Part shown: positions 47,112 through 57,615 of the stretch, one piece after another
Position numbering within the stretch: the stretch's first letter is position 1
Layout of the letters: each line of letters begins with the position of its first letter
From: Psococerastis gibbosa
Lineage: Eukaryota; Arthropoda; Insecta; Psocodea; Psocidae
NCBI GenBank assembly: GCA_963971405.1
Contig: OZ020487.1
Location: 42,381,039 to 42,445,038 of the forward strand
DNA: 64,000 nt
Direction: 5' to 3'
Notes under the pieces: generated by a model
The model's database searches: none
Seen by the model: the letters and a program-made list of their open reading frames with translations, nothing else
Told to the model about the DNA's origin: nothing
Made by a program: the position numbers and the translations under genes

Positions 47112-47370
47112 AGAGACAGTACTTACTTCTTGGTGCAACAGCCCGTGAAGGGCCTTGGCCTGTTCTGCTGCATCTCGCGGTCCTACCCTCTCCTTCGCCA
47201 GTCATCGACGTCAAGGGTCGCCGTATCCACCTCGACGTCGTCCAGCCATCGTACCCGTGGTCATCCCACTCGTCTCCTCCTTTGGTGCATTTTGTGTAGG
47301 GCTGCTCGTGTAACCCTTTTGCCTAGCATTCGTTCCACTTGCCCTAGCCATTTGATGCGGGCTCTCTTGA
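47112..47370 (-). pseudogene. Degenerate LINE RT C-terminus
   Basis: The minus strand reads ARIKWLGQVERMLGKRVTRA, PRVRWLDDVEVDTATLDVDD and, after a frameshift, DAAEQAKALHGLLHQ. Two stops and one frameshift. A separate RTE-like lineage from 10986-11270. Confidence 0.7.
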
Positions 47371-47833
47371 TTTCAGCTACTATCGTAGGTTCTTGGTGTC
47401 GCGTAGAGTTCATCACTTCAACGGATAAGCTACTCTCTTAAGAGACAATAGGAGGGAGAGAAAAGCCCTCTAAGTGTAAACATTAAATGTCATGAAGTAT
47501 CAATCTTAGAGCTTTCGAAAATACCAGGACAGACAGAAGAAATGTTTCTGAACATTTTGATACGTGATCTTTCCAACACGATTGACCTCAATGATTGATT
47601 TGATTTGTACAAGAAACTATTGGTGTTGTAGTTGAAGAAGATCAAGAACTGCGGCCAATTAGTGATAGTGAAAGCCATATATATATATATATGTCATATT
47701 ACGAAATGTAGAGGAGCATTTATGCTAATTTAACGGCTATTTATGACGACTCAACAATTAATATTTCCTGTGAAAATTGACTTTGTCCAAACAACGGGCA
47801 GTGGGGGTGCTCCGATTTGCACGTAAAGAACAT

Positions 47834-48249
47834 GGGGGTTGTCCATTAATCACGTGATGTTTTTTTAAAACAATTTTTTAACCCCTCCCTCCCCCTTGGT
47901 GATACGTGGTGGGGTTTAAGGCTACTCCCCCCCCCCCACCAAAAATCACGTGTATTATTTGGTTTTTTTTTTAATACAGGTATAAAGTAAAATCTTATTT
48001 TATTCTAGAAAAGGACCATGATACAAATGTCTAGACTGAGCGACGCGCGAGGACACTTCGTTCGTTGCCTGGCAACAGCGAGTCAAGGTCACACTACACG
48101 CCGCTTTTCGGTTTAGGAATCTCGCGTTTGACGAAAAAATAAATACACGTGATATCTTACTGTACTCCCCTCCCCCTTGTGATATTTCGTGATTTTTGCC
48201 GAACCCCCCCCCCCCCCTTTCGAATCTCACGTGATTAATGGACAGCCCC
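47834..48249. mobile_element. TIR element with GGGG(T/C)TGTCCATTAAT ends (ISL2EU-like?)
   Basis: GGGGTTGTCCATTAATCACG at left and CGTGATTAATGGACAGCCCC at right, flanked by AT on each side. Subterminal G/C runs occur at both ends. Similar ends are known from ISL2EU-type elements, but no transposase is present. Confidence 0.65.
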
Positions 48250-48445
48250 ATGGATGCAAGACGCGGAAGTAGACGTTCTATTCTTTTGTCGTTGAGCCTC
48301 GAAGTTCAAACTTACTTCTCATGAGCTAGCTCCTGACCTGTGGACTTACACAGCTGTGACCAATCGGTGTTAGTGACGGCCACATGTTTTACTAGTTAGT
48401 TTTACTAGTTATCAAATTGTAGATGAAAACTTCAGCTTTCCACTC

Positions 48446-48583
48446 TTACACTCAACTAGGATGTCCCGGGACTGCCTGCTTTACATTCCCTCCGAAGCAT
48501 GGCCAGAAAATATAGCCAGTATGGGACTCGAACCAACAACCTTTCGGGTGAATGTCAGAGTCCGTACCACTACGCTACATGTC
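48446..48583 (-). repeat. SINE-1 copy, shortened
   Basis: Head and first part of the body; the AT-rich tail region is missing. Adjacent GACCAATCGGTGTTAGTGAC belongs to the 37-kb tandem unit. Confidence 0.75.
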
Positions 48584-48724
48584 TTTCCACTATTCTCTGT
48601 AAGATAGCTCTAAGATCAATATTTCTAGCTAAAGTTGATTAATTGTGTGCAAAAAAAGGCTGGTGGGGCCCTTGTGGGGATGTCCGGTTGTATTTTAATA
48701 AATATCGTGCATTTTGTTGCGTCA

Positions 48725-48905
48725 GACAACACTGGAAAAAATCGTCCCCTGCCTGGAATTCGTAAGAGAGCTCAGCAATTCCTATACAGGCTACACTGGA
48801 ATTAAGTTGCAGGGACGGTTGCGTGATGTGCCTGTCAATATTTCGTTGTTCTGCTCAGCGAAGAGCATTCAGCTAGTTTGTCGTTCTGACCTCACCTCAC
48901 AATGA
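48725..48905 (+). other. Unrecognised 60-codon frame, possible terminal exon
   Basis: After TTTTGTTGCGTCAG the frame reads TTLEKIVPCLEFVRELSNSY, then KLQGRLRDVPVNISLFCSA, and stops. Composition looks protein-like and it lies in no repeat I recognised. No upstream partner exon was found. Confidence 0.2.
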
Positions 48906-48962
48906 AAATGTACCGTCCGAGTTTCCCTTTTCAGTTTTTATATTTTGGTAGTCATAAATAAT

Positions 48963-49245
48963 CCGTAGCTGTCTGTCTGTAACTTAATTGGGAGCCAAAC
49001 TACTGGATAGAATTTCATATGAAATTCAGCATGTAGGTTCAAAAAAATATTGACCATGGGTTTCTTTTTCATTTTTGGATAATTTCATTTTGGGAGGTTT
49101 ATACAAAAATAATGACTATTTTTTTCCCTTAAAGACGGCTACAAAGATTTCGTTTAAACTCGCATATATTGTAGTACTTAGTAATGTAAACAAAACCCAC
49201 TAAGTCGCAACCCCCTTGATAGTTTGGTTCAGGGCGCATCATGAT
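48963..49245 (+). mobile_element. Family A fragment, diverged
   Basis: Contains CTGTCTGTCTGTAACTTAAT, TTCAGCATGTAGGTTC and CCCCTTGATAGTTTGGTTC in family A order; both ends are missing. Confidence 0.6.
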
Positions 49246-49396
49246 AAAAAGCTAATTTTAATTTTTCTTTACCCGTAGAAAACCTGAACGATAGTATGGG
49301 TCTCCTCTTCACAGTGTTTGTGTTATCGAGTTTTACCTAGTTAAGTGTTTTATATCAAGCTAAGTTAACACACGTGAAACCCTATAACCAAGCTAA

Positions 49397-49671
49397 GGCC
49401 CGTATTACACTGTAAAACATTTTATAAAACATATTTTATAAAATATTTGAAGAATGGTTCTTTTATAAAAGAAAGTTTCAACAGTCCAATTGAACTTCGC
49501 CATTTTGGAATCTTCTTCAAATCCTTTTATAAGATGTAATGCCGACCTATTACATTTTATAAAAGAAATTTAAAAAAAGAAATGTTTTATAAAATATGGC
49601 CTATTACACTATCAAAGATATTCGTCAAATAAATTTTATAAAATGTTTTACATTGTAATTTAATACGGGCC
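49397..49671. mobile_element. 275-bp MITE inside family K, TAA duplication
   Basis: GGCCCGTATTACACTGTAAA and its inverted counterpart at the right end (TAATACGGGCC). TAA flanks both sides (49394-49396, 49672-49674). Family K copy 2 shows the empty site AACCAGCTAACCAGCG, proving the insertion. Rich in TTTTATAAAA palindromes. Confidence 0.88.
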
Positions 49672-49990
49672 TAACCAGCGCACTTCCAAGTTGGATAATT
49701 GTGTTATATAGCTAGTGCTGCGATTGATAGCTCAGGTTTGACCGCCGCCATCTTTGTATTTGTCGATTGATTTGAAACACGCGTTTAAAATGTTGTAGTA
49801 TTTAAATTTATTTGTATTATCTATTATGTCACAAGCAATTACCGTAAATACTAAAAACTATAATAACCAAATTGAACAAAAAATATAAACAAATGTGGCA
49901 CTAGAATAGAGTTCTGCCACTTTCTTTAAAACCGTGCCACAAACGTCTGACTATTAACACGTTGTTTACTCTGTTAAATATTTTCGATGT

Positions 49991-51195
49991 AAGTAAGTAA
50001 GTAAGTAAGTAAGTAAATAGTATATTACAGTTTTTCTTGTGCAGTTTACGAAGTCTACCCCAATACTAAGTACTCAAAGAGACTTGTATCACTGGGGTAA
50101 TTTCAAGAATACATTAAATTTTAAAGGCTTATTAGAGAACAATTACAATTACTTACGGTCAAAATAAAAATATAAAAAACGATCAATATTATAATTAAGG
50201 CTCTGATTGAGCCTTAGTCAATGTAAATGTACATTTTAGAATATAAAATTAAATATTTACAGATGCTGGTCCAGTATAAAATATTTAAGAAATGTTAGTT
50301 TAAAAATACAAAATGGAGTTGAACAATTTAAGAATACTATATAAATTAACAAATTAAAATAACAGCAACAGTAAGTACATATAGGTTAAAATACCATTTA
50401 ACATAATAAAATAACAGCAACAGTAAGTACATATAGGTTAAAATACTATTTAAACATCTTAGCAGTGCAAATATAGCCCAATAGGGGTCTTCACAGTGTT
50501 CGTGTTATCGAGTTATACCTAGTTAAGTGTGTTATATCAAGCTAAGTTAACACATCGATAACCCGATAACCAGCTAACCAGCGTGGTATCCTAAACCCAC
50601 TTCCAAGTTGGTTAACGTGTTATTTACCTTGCTATAGCTCATGCTTGACTGCCGCCATCTTTGTTTTTGTCGATTGATTTGAAACACGCGTTTAAAATGT
50701 TGTAGTATTTAAATTTATTTGTATAATCTATTATCACAAGCAATTACCGTAAATACTTAAAATTATAATAACCAAAATGAACAAAAAATAGAAACAAATG
50801 TGGCACTAGAATAGAGTTCTGCCACTTTCTTTAAACCCGTGCCACGAACGTCTGACTACTACCACGTTGTTTACTCTGTCGATATAGCATGATAACTCAC
50901 TCCCGAGGTCCACTCACGATTGTGTGTTAACTTGAATAGCACATCTAACTCGGTAACTCGATAACACGAACACTGTGAAGACCCCTAATATAATTATTGG
51001 AACAGTAGCATTTTTAATGTTAAGTCATCACAGCCCGCTACGTATTCTTTCAATAATTCATAGTATTGCTTGTTGGGATTTCTTATAGATTTGAGGCCAG
51101 TTGGTAACGCATTAAATAATTTGCAAGCTATAAAATTTGGAGCATGCTCGTAAATAGTTTTCAATGCAGGTTGAGTATATATGTTATGCGATAGA
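49991..51195 (-). mobile_element. 5'-truncated LINE with (TTAC)n tail inside family K
   Basis: Minus-strand LINE 3' end. The RT C-terminal frame (50994-51195) reads YTQPALKTIYEHAPNFIACK and FNALPTGLKSIRNPNK. The 3' UTR, with TACAAGTCTCTTTGAGTACT between pairing arms, ends in (TTAC)n at 49991-50018. CGATGT duplicates at 49985-49990 and 51196-51201. Family K copy 2 is inserted in its 3' UTR. Confidence 0.8.
50484..50985. mobile_element. Family K MITE copy 2, intact
   Basis: 502 bp with inverted ends GGGGTCTTCACAGTGTTCGT and ACGAACACTGTGAAGACCCC, flanked by TA (50482-50483, 50986-50987). No ORF. Nearly collinear with copy 1. Confidence 0.88.
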
Positions 51196-51301
51196 CGATG
51201 TCGCATGATAACTCACCCCCGAGGTCCAATTACGATTTTGTGTTAACTTGGACATCACATCTAACTCGATAACACCAACACTGTGAAGGTGAATACCCCT
51301 A

Positions 51302-52400
51302 ATGTTGGGCGGCTCATCGATCTTAAAGCGGAAGTTAGTGTGGCGCCGGGTTGCGTGCATCAGTCTGTTAGAGCTTTTTTATCTCTTACTAGAATGAATA
51401 GATAAAAGTTCAATTGAATGGGTTTCAAGAGAGAGAGAGAGACCTAAATCAAATTCCTATAGTGATCTTACTGCACTGCTTTTTACATACGGATTGGGTT
51501 TATCTCGATTAAAAATACTATCTGCTATTCTTGTCGTCAATCATGTTACCTTGTGCATTGTGATCTGATTTTAATTATGTGTTACTACTGTGTTATTTGC
51601 AATTACCTGAGTTTTATACTATTCATGGACATCGTACAATGAACATGCTGTGTGTCAACACATGAAGGTCGATGGTTTTATGCATAACTATAATTATACA
51701 GCCATTCATTGTAACCAATATGATTACATAGGTGTTGGTGTGTAACATATATGTATATCCCGACCACCTTACGAAGACATTCGGTGGCTTTACTTGTTAT
51801 AATGTAGGAAAGGTATATTCGTCATATTCTGGATAATCGTCATTACATTGGTAGTATAATTGCACACTTAATGACATTGAATTGAGTATTATGCAATTAT
51901 TAATTTTACAGTGGGAGATAATTAAAAAAACTAGACTTGCGAAATGTCTTCAGAACGTAGTCGGGTAGTACTCTACCACAATACAATAAATTTCGAATAT
52001 TTGAAGAAGAAAAGCTCAGACAGAAAAATCTTCTTCAGCAAATATAATTCGTGCCGCATCGTAGAGCTGAGCTATGATGCACGAAGTAGCCTTCTATAAT
52101 TTCAATGAGGCAAAATTTTTATAACTTGCTGAGCTAATGAAATAAAAAATGAAAAGTATTTAATTCTGGGGTGCCAATTTTCTACGTAGCATATCCTCTT
52201 AATATGTCATTTTTAGTTTTTACGTTTTGCCACTTGATCTCATAATAGTGAGTGCCCCTGATATAATAAAAAAAGGGGGGCCACCTCTATTCTGCCAATG
52301 ACCTGGTTTTTGCGAATAAACGACCTTTATATGACATTTAAGTTTCCCACGGGAAAATCAGAAGCTCAACCTGATTTAAGCCGTATGCGTCTCAAATGAA
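51302..52400. other. No gene seen
   Basis: AT-rich, includes (GA)n near 51431-51442. No recognised exon. Confidence 0.35.
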
Positions 52401-52710
52401 GTTTTATTTATTTTGCCACAATATATAATATATTTAATTTAGACTCTTGCGTCTTTATATTGTATATCCTTTTGGTACACATATATTTTTGGCAAAAGCG
52501 CCTGTAGAAATCAGTCTCTAGCTTTGTCGACAGTCTCGAATGACAGTTTCTGAGATTTACAGCATAAACTACTCCTGGAAAAGCTAGTGTGCTACGGATG
52601 AAAAGCATTAAATTGGATTCCAAGCTTTCTATCTGACCGAAAACAACACTTAGAAATCCAAGAACAAAATCCAGAAATTGAACATCAGACAAAGGAGTAT
52701 CAATCAGAAG

Positions 52711-52844
52711 TAGCTACGAACAACATAGGCATAGGGCAAGGCTCCGTTATTGGATCACGATTCTATCTCTGCTATGTCAACTCACTGCTTGAATGTGATG
52801 AAAACGGAAGGCTGATGTTCGTGGACGATACTACCTATACATAA
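52711..52844 (+). pseudogene. LINE reverse-transcriptase catalytic fragment
   Basis: The frame reads IGIGQGSVIGSRFYLCYVNS then GRLMFVDDTTYT and stops. QGS (motif B) and FVDD (motif C) of a non-LTR RT are recognisable. The upstream minus-strand ORF (52408-52692) is probably incidental to the same remnant. Confidence 0.65.
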
Positions 52845-52894
52845 CTGGCCCTTCAATAGAATTCAATAAAATTTAAATTGTATAATTAAATAAG

Positions 52895-53470
52895 GTGGCA
52901 ATTCCACCGGTGAATTTACTTCATTTGTGATTTGAGCTTGTTTGTTTGTTTTGTTTTAAGGAGACTATTATGTAGATACTTAACTTATCTATTATAAATT
53001 ATGTTATAATATTATTAATGATGTCTGCTACCATATCATAACTTAATTTATGCGGAGCTAGGGCATGCTTCGCGGCCCCGGCCCATTGCGCATGCCGCGG
53101 GCGGCAGCTCGCCCATTTGGGGCCTTGCATTAACGTGGTTCCATTGAGAATTACGCAGCTCGCCCCTTCGGGGCTCGCGAGTGTTTTCCTCGTTTTTTTT
53201 CCCGCAGTCGCGGATATGTGACTGATTCAAAAATGAGATGAAAACAATCCTTGATGCGGATTATATATCGTGCTAAAATTTCAGCTCGATCGGTGCAGAA
53301 CTTTTTGAGTTTTTGAAGCGTACACAAACCAACAGAACATTTATATATATACCGTATATATATATATATATAGATAAGTTAATTATCTACATAATAGTCC
53401 CCTTAAAACAAAACAAACAAAAAATCTCAAATCACAAATGAAGTAAATTCGCCGGTGGAGTTGCCGCATA
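52895..53470. mobile_element. TIR element, ATTCCACC-type, with GC-rich core
   Basis: Left GGTGGCAATTCCACCGGTGA and right inverted counterpart (GCCGGTGGAGTTGCCGC), with inverted repeats of about 95 bp through ACTATTATGTAGATA. TAA adjoins the left end and, one base off, the right. The interior holds ATGTCTGCTACCA (family D/E core), a GC-rich hairpin block (GCCCCTTCGGGGC) and a TATATA tract. Confidence 0.7.
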
Positions 53471-53755
53471 AACAAGCGATACAATGAAATACAATTTGCA
53501 GCATTTGGCTGTTGGCCATAGCCTATGGAAACACAATACGCCATGTTTAGCCTGAAAGTGCATTGAAATGGGATGGAAATTAATCCTAGTCCTGCAATTA
53601 TTAGCTCGTCCCGTATCCCGTTCTACAGGAAGAAATCCCTCGTCCAGTTATTCTCATCGCTCTTTGTTTCTGCGATTTCTGAAGTTGTGGACTGTCCCGT
53701 GTGGTGTCTCGTTCCGTCCAGAGTCCTATTTGTATCCACATCCGAATAATATTTT

Positions 53756-54610
53756 TGCATTCCAATTTATACGTAGTATAAGGAAAGCTTTGTGACGGTC
53801 GAAATTTTCGATTCCGAGATTTCAACGGATTTACACGTTTTAAGGTCCCAGGAACCCAAAAAAGTGGTTTTTACGAAATGTCTGTCTGTTCGGCATGTAG
53901 ATTCACAAAAATCATACCTCGGAATAATTTTTTTTATTTGGGGCTAACTCAATTTGGGGGGGTTTTATTCTCAAAAAACTCCAAAAAACGTCTAAAAAAA
54001 TTATTTCCCGAAAACGGCTCCAACGATTTCTTTTAAATTCGCATATATTGTAGTTGTTATTAATGTTGATAAAATGCGGGGGGTCGCTTGCCCCTTGATA
54101 GTTTGCTTCAGGGGGTAAAAAAATAAAAATATGTACATTTTAATGAAAAATGACTGAAAAATAATTTTTCTGCGAAACCTTTCTATCGATGATTTCTACC
54201 TTCAGGTATGTTTTAGGTGTTAAATTGAATGACGAAACCGGACAGGTTTCTTTTCCAGAAAAGTATATGGTTCTGTAAAAAAAAAAAATGTTTTTTTGAA
54301 AAAATGATGATGAAAATTCACGCTCAAATGCATTGCGTGCCCTGCCATTATTGCTGTGTGGTAATGTGTTGGTCTGACCTATCTATCACCTCCAGTGACG
54401 TCAGGTGGACAACCCCCCCCCCCCCCCCCGAGATATCAGAAATTTAACGATAGGAAAAGTATTTACCATGAAATTACTCATATTCTCTATCTACTAATGT
54501 GCGTCAATTGGCCTACCAGCCAAGGACGAGCGATGGCTGAAGAAGAAGAAGAAGATCTACTAATGTTGATAAATTGGAAAGCATGTTCGAGTAAACTCGG
54601 ACCGGTTCTT
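53756..54610 (+). mobile_element. Family A element, near full length, with small insertion
   Basis: Starts within the hairpin (TTCCAATTTATACGTAGTAT), lacks most of the TGTC tract, has a C18 run near 54412 and the usual end. 54500-54554 is an added fragment. Confidence 0.82.
54500..54554 (+). mobile_element. 55-bp retroposed LINE tail with 11-bp duplication
   Basis: ATCTACTAATG occurs at 54489-54499 and 54555-54565. The insert reads GTCAATTGGCCTACCAGCC.. and ends in (GAA)n. Other family A copies show the uninterrupted site. Confidence 0.8.
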
Positions 54611-54653
54611 TTAATAGATAAGTTTTTAATTATGTATTTCTGGTTATTTTCAG

Positions 54654-54780
54654 AGGTAGCGGTTGTTCGTTGGAGCTGATGGCCGGGCCGCGAAGGTACC
54701 CCCGCTGCCCCCGCACCCCGCTCCTCCTAACATGGCAAAGAAGCTGTCCAGCAGAAGATCCAGAAGACTTCCCAAGAAAG
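54654..54780 (+). other. Possible unrecognised exon (first coding exon?)
   Basis: GC-rich 127 bp bounded by TTATTTTCAG and AAG|GTAAGC. It holds AACATGGC, a good initiation context at 54732, opening MAKKLSSRRSRRLPKK in phase 1. An upstream ATG at 54679 in another frame stays open to the donor in phase 0. It sits 44 bp past a family A element, so exonisation is possible. No downstream exon could be paired with it. Confidence 0.35.
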
Positions 54781-55733
54781 GTAAGCTGCCAGGTTGGTCT
54801 TACTGGTATAGTTTGCTCCTTAAGGCAGAGATGTCCAAATAATTGGTAAGCAAACGAGGTCTGAGTTTATTTGACTAAATTCATTAATTTCTCAAAGAAA
54901 TGGAAATGTCTTATGAAAAATTTATAAAAAAAAACATTTATTTAGTAGTAAATTTGCTATTTTGCACCTAAAATTCTTCAGAATACAATACAATTTACAA
55001 TAAAAAAAAAAAACATGATAAAGTGCATTAAACAGATTGTATATAGGTAGAATAACCGTAAATCAGTCGGTTTTTTATGAAGCTTGTATTTTTTTAAACA
55101 TTTGCACCTGACCATTTTTCTACCTTTGCATTGTGAAATGAGAGATTAATTAATTTCGCGAAAAATACCGGGGAATCATTTGTTTACAAAACATTTGGAA
55201 ATTCATGTGCTAAAGTGCCAATTTGCGGCAGCTCCTATCCATAGAAATACATTAACTGGAGCGGCGGGAGCCATAATATGCCTTACGAGGCACCCGTTAA
55301 CCATTAGTCAAGTATCAGAGATAAGTACCAACGCAAAAAATATCGAAGTCTTACACATTGCAGCATAGCAAAACGGATACGTGGACCCGGTCAAAAACTC
55401 TGTACTTAGCTTGTGCAGGCTACACTAATCACTACTTTTCCCCGCCAAATTGCGTACTTCTCTTGTGCAGGCTACACTATCAGCCATATTGATAACGGTC
55501 TCCAGCCCCGGGATGCTCCTATCCAACACTAAACGCCATATTATAATGGAGGCCATACCATGAGAGTCCGAGCCAGACAATGACAGAGTAGAGTCCTGGC
55601 TGATGGGCCGTGGTTGATTTGGAAGAGTATTTCCAAACGTTTCTACAGTTTCTACAGTTACTACTGAGTCAACAAGGTGCAGATTAATGTAAGATACCCA
55701 TTAGGGTTGGTAGAAAATTTGTCTTCTTATATT
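54781..55733. other. No gene; partial family F-like end
   Basis: AT-rich, with AGAGATTAATTAATTTCGCG and TTTGTTTACAAAACATTTGG near 55140-55190 resembling family F. The rest is unassigned. Confidence 0.35.
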
Positions 55734-55922
55734 CAGCCTCGAACCTCGACCTTTCGTTTCATGGTCTTGTTGTCTACCATCTGGAATATTCTTTACCTTT
55801 GTTTACCTATAAACTGTAATGACATAAAATTAGGCTATGTAGACCATATGGGGCCATCGGTATTCTTCTTTCGAATGCTACTTCTATCGAAGATTGGTGA
55901 TAATCATGGCAATTGCATACAT
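55734..55922 (-). repeat. Second copy of the 35.5-kb retroposon
   Basis: Inverted copy of 35446-35660: CCTCGAACCTCGACCTTTCG, then GGTCTTGTTGTCTACCATCT and ATCGAAGATTGGTGATAATC. It lacks the CTCGGACCGGTTCTTT present at 35 kb. Confidence 0.65.
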
Positions 55923-56303
55923 CGCTCATGCACGAGAAAAGTGACACATTTCAAAAAATTGCAAAATTGAGTTATTTATACAAAAATGTCGAGGAAAATA
56001 TAGCGAATTTCATGAATGTAGTGTCACATATCTAGTTTAATTTGTTTCCATAAGATTGCGTTTTGTCACTGATCCATTGTCAAGTTTGACTACTTCGGGT
56101 TTGGCAATACTGACATAATTCGGAATGTGCTCCAGACGTTGACGTGGTAATTACACTACTCTTTCAAGTAAACTGTCACATCTCAAAAGTGTTAAGTGCC
56201 TCGATAGTACTACAAGTAAAAACTAAAAAATAGTCAGAACTAAAATTTGAATTATCTCAAAAGTCAATATTTAGAAATGTGTCACTTTTCTCGTGCATGA
56301 GCG
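55923..56303. mobile_element. MITE with ACAT duplication
   Basis: CGCTCATGCACGAGAAAAGT and its exact inverted counterpart at the right end (TIR about 30 bp); ACAT on both sides (55919-55922, 56304-56307). One end also appears at 35446-35475. Confidence 0.75.
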
Positions 56304-56384
56304 ACATGTAGATACCGTACATCAGACTCCCCAAAAAGAAGCCAAGTATGTTGATTATCGTCGTTATCGACGGTACTTAGTCAT

Positions 56385-56520
56385 GATGACTGTACTAGGG
56401 AATTGTAATGCAGTGGTTTCCCGTTGCCTTCTGCATCCTTATGCCGTTGACTCTTCATTGAGTTCCTCCGCCTTTGAGGCCAGTTTCCTAACCCCAGAAC
56501 AAAAGAGGGCCCTAGTAGTG
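56385..56520 (+). repeat. Dispersed repeat R2, short copy
   Basis: CAGTGGTTTCCCGTTGCCTT and GAGTTCCTCCGCCTTTGAGG. The ORF from 56293 is read-through. Confidence 0.5.
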
Positions 56521-57174
56521 GTTGCTTATTTGGTGGTGCTTTTTGCCCATGCACATAGTCATCCTCGGGCTACAGTGGCTTTTTCTGACAAGCCTGCATT
56601 GCCATCTTGCCACCAGACCCTCCGATTATGCCGCTGATTGGTCGGGGACTGCTTATTCGTTATACTCGTAGCTAGCCACTATATCTGGTCGCCTTTTCTG
56701 CTATCCGCCTCCTGCGACCCCGCTAGTTCCCTAGCATCGTTATTCGCTACATAAAGCTAGCATTGGCCGCAAGCCAGCCAAGACGGGTTCGAAGAAACCT
56801 GCCAGATGGATTGGCCATTAATTTAGCCATGAGGAAAAGCTAATAAGGAAACCCCTAATAAAAACACAATTATATATTGCAGCCAAGTGCAACATTTTCG
56901 TGACCTGCTTTAGCTTGGAAATCTTATGGTTTTGGAGGAGAGATTTTAAATTTTTTGTAAACAAGTGACTCCCTATTTTTTATGACGAAATTAAAATCAA
57001 ATTGGACACCTGCACAATGCGTTTTTGGTATTAAGTGGAATTTTACAGGAAATCTCTCTTATAGAGGTACTAAAAATGTCTCATTCCTTAGAAGAAATAC
57101 ACCTCTACATCTTGATGTAATGATATGATACATCTTAGGACATAGATTGGCCACAGATTTGGAATGACCCCACC

Positions 57175-57213
<39 letters not shown>

Positions 57214-57389
57214 TATTGAGTTCTCGCTATTCAGTGTTACACAGTGTTGTATCAAAATGTACAGGAGCATTTCTCTTGGCAGGACTCGGCAACGTGGGGC
57301 TCGCGAGCTCGTCGGCTCAATGAGCTCTTCCCTATATATCCGGCTCTTTGCACAAAAATTAAATAGGTAATGAACATAGCAAATGACAC
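56521..57389. other. No gene seen
   Basis: Contains a T29 run (57178-57206). Poly-Phe/poly-Lys ORFs here are spurious. Confidence 0.4.
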
Positions 57390-57615
57390 GTATCTGTACT
57401 TGGTTATGTCATGCCTTCGCCTGTTTCATTGCGATAAAGGTGAGCTTGTCTCAGCTTGTCCATTATCGCATGTAGCCGGTGTAGGTTGACATCGAGAACG
57501 TATACCAGTTTGCCAATGGCCAAGAATTCTTACGGAAACAATACAAATAATGTCCGAAATCCATGGGGTCGTTGGCATTGGGCAAGGGACCTTTGGGCCT
57601 GGGTTCATAAAAAGT
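57390..57615 (-). repeat. Dispersed repeat M
   Basis: Second copy of 46560-46800, about 90% alike by eye. Confidence 0.6.

Larger units (their letters stand above)
49297..51299. mobile_element. Family K MITE copy 1, split by nested insertions
   Basis: Left part 49297-49990 and right part 51202-51299 form one element with inverted ends (GTGTTATCGAG..; CTCGATAACAC..). It is flanked by TA. Uninterrupted sequence is supplied by copy 2 at 50484. It contains an internal MITE (49397-49671) and a LINE (49991-51195). Confidence 0.75.

Noticed and set aside
56293..56637. 114-codon ORF
   Set aside because: Built from a MITE end plus an R2 repeat copy that occurs at several other positions.
57088..57370. 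Poly-Lys and poly-Phe ORFs
   Set aside because: Produced by a T29 homopolymer.
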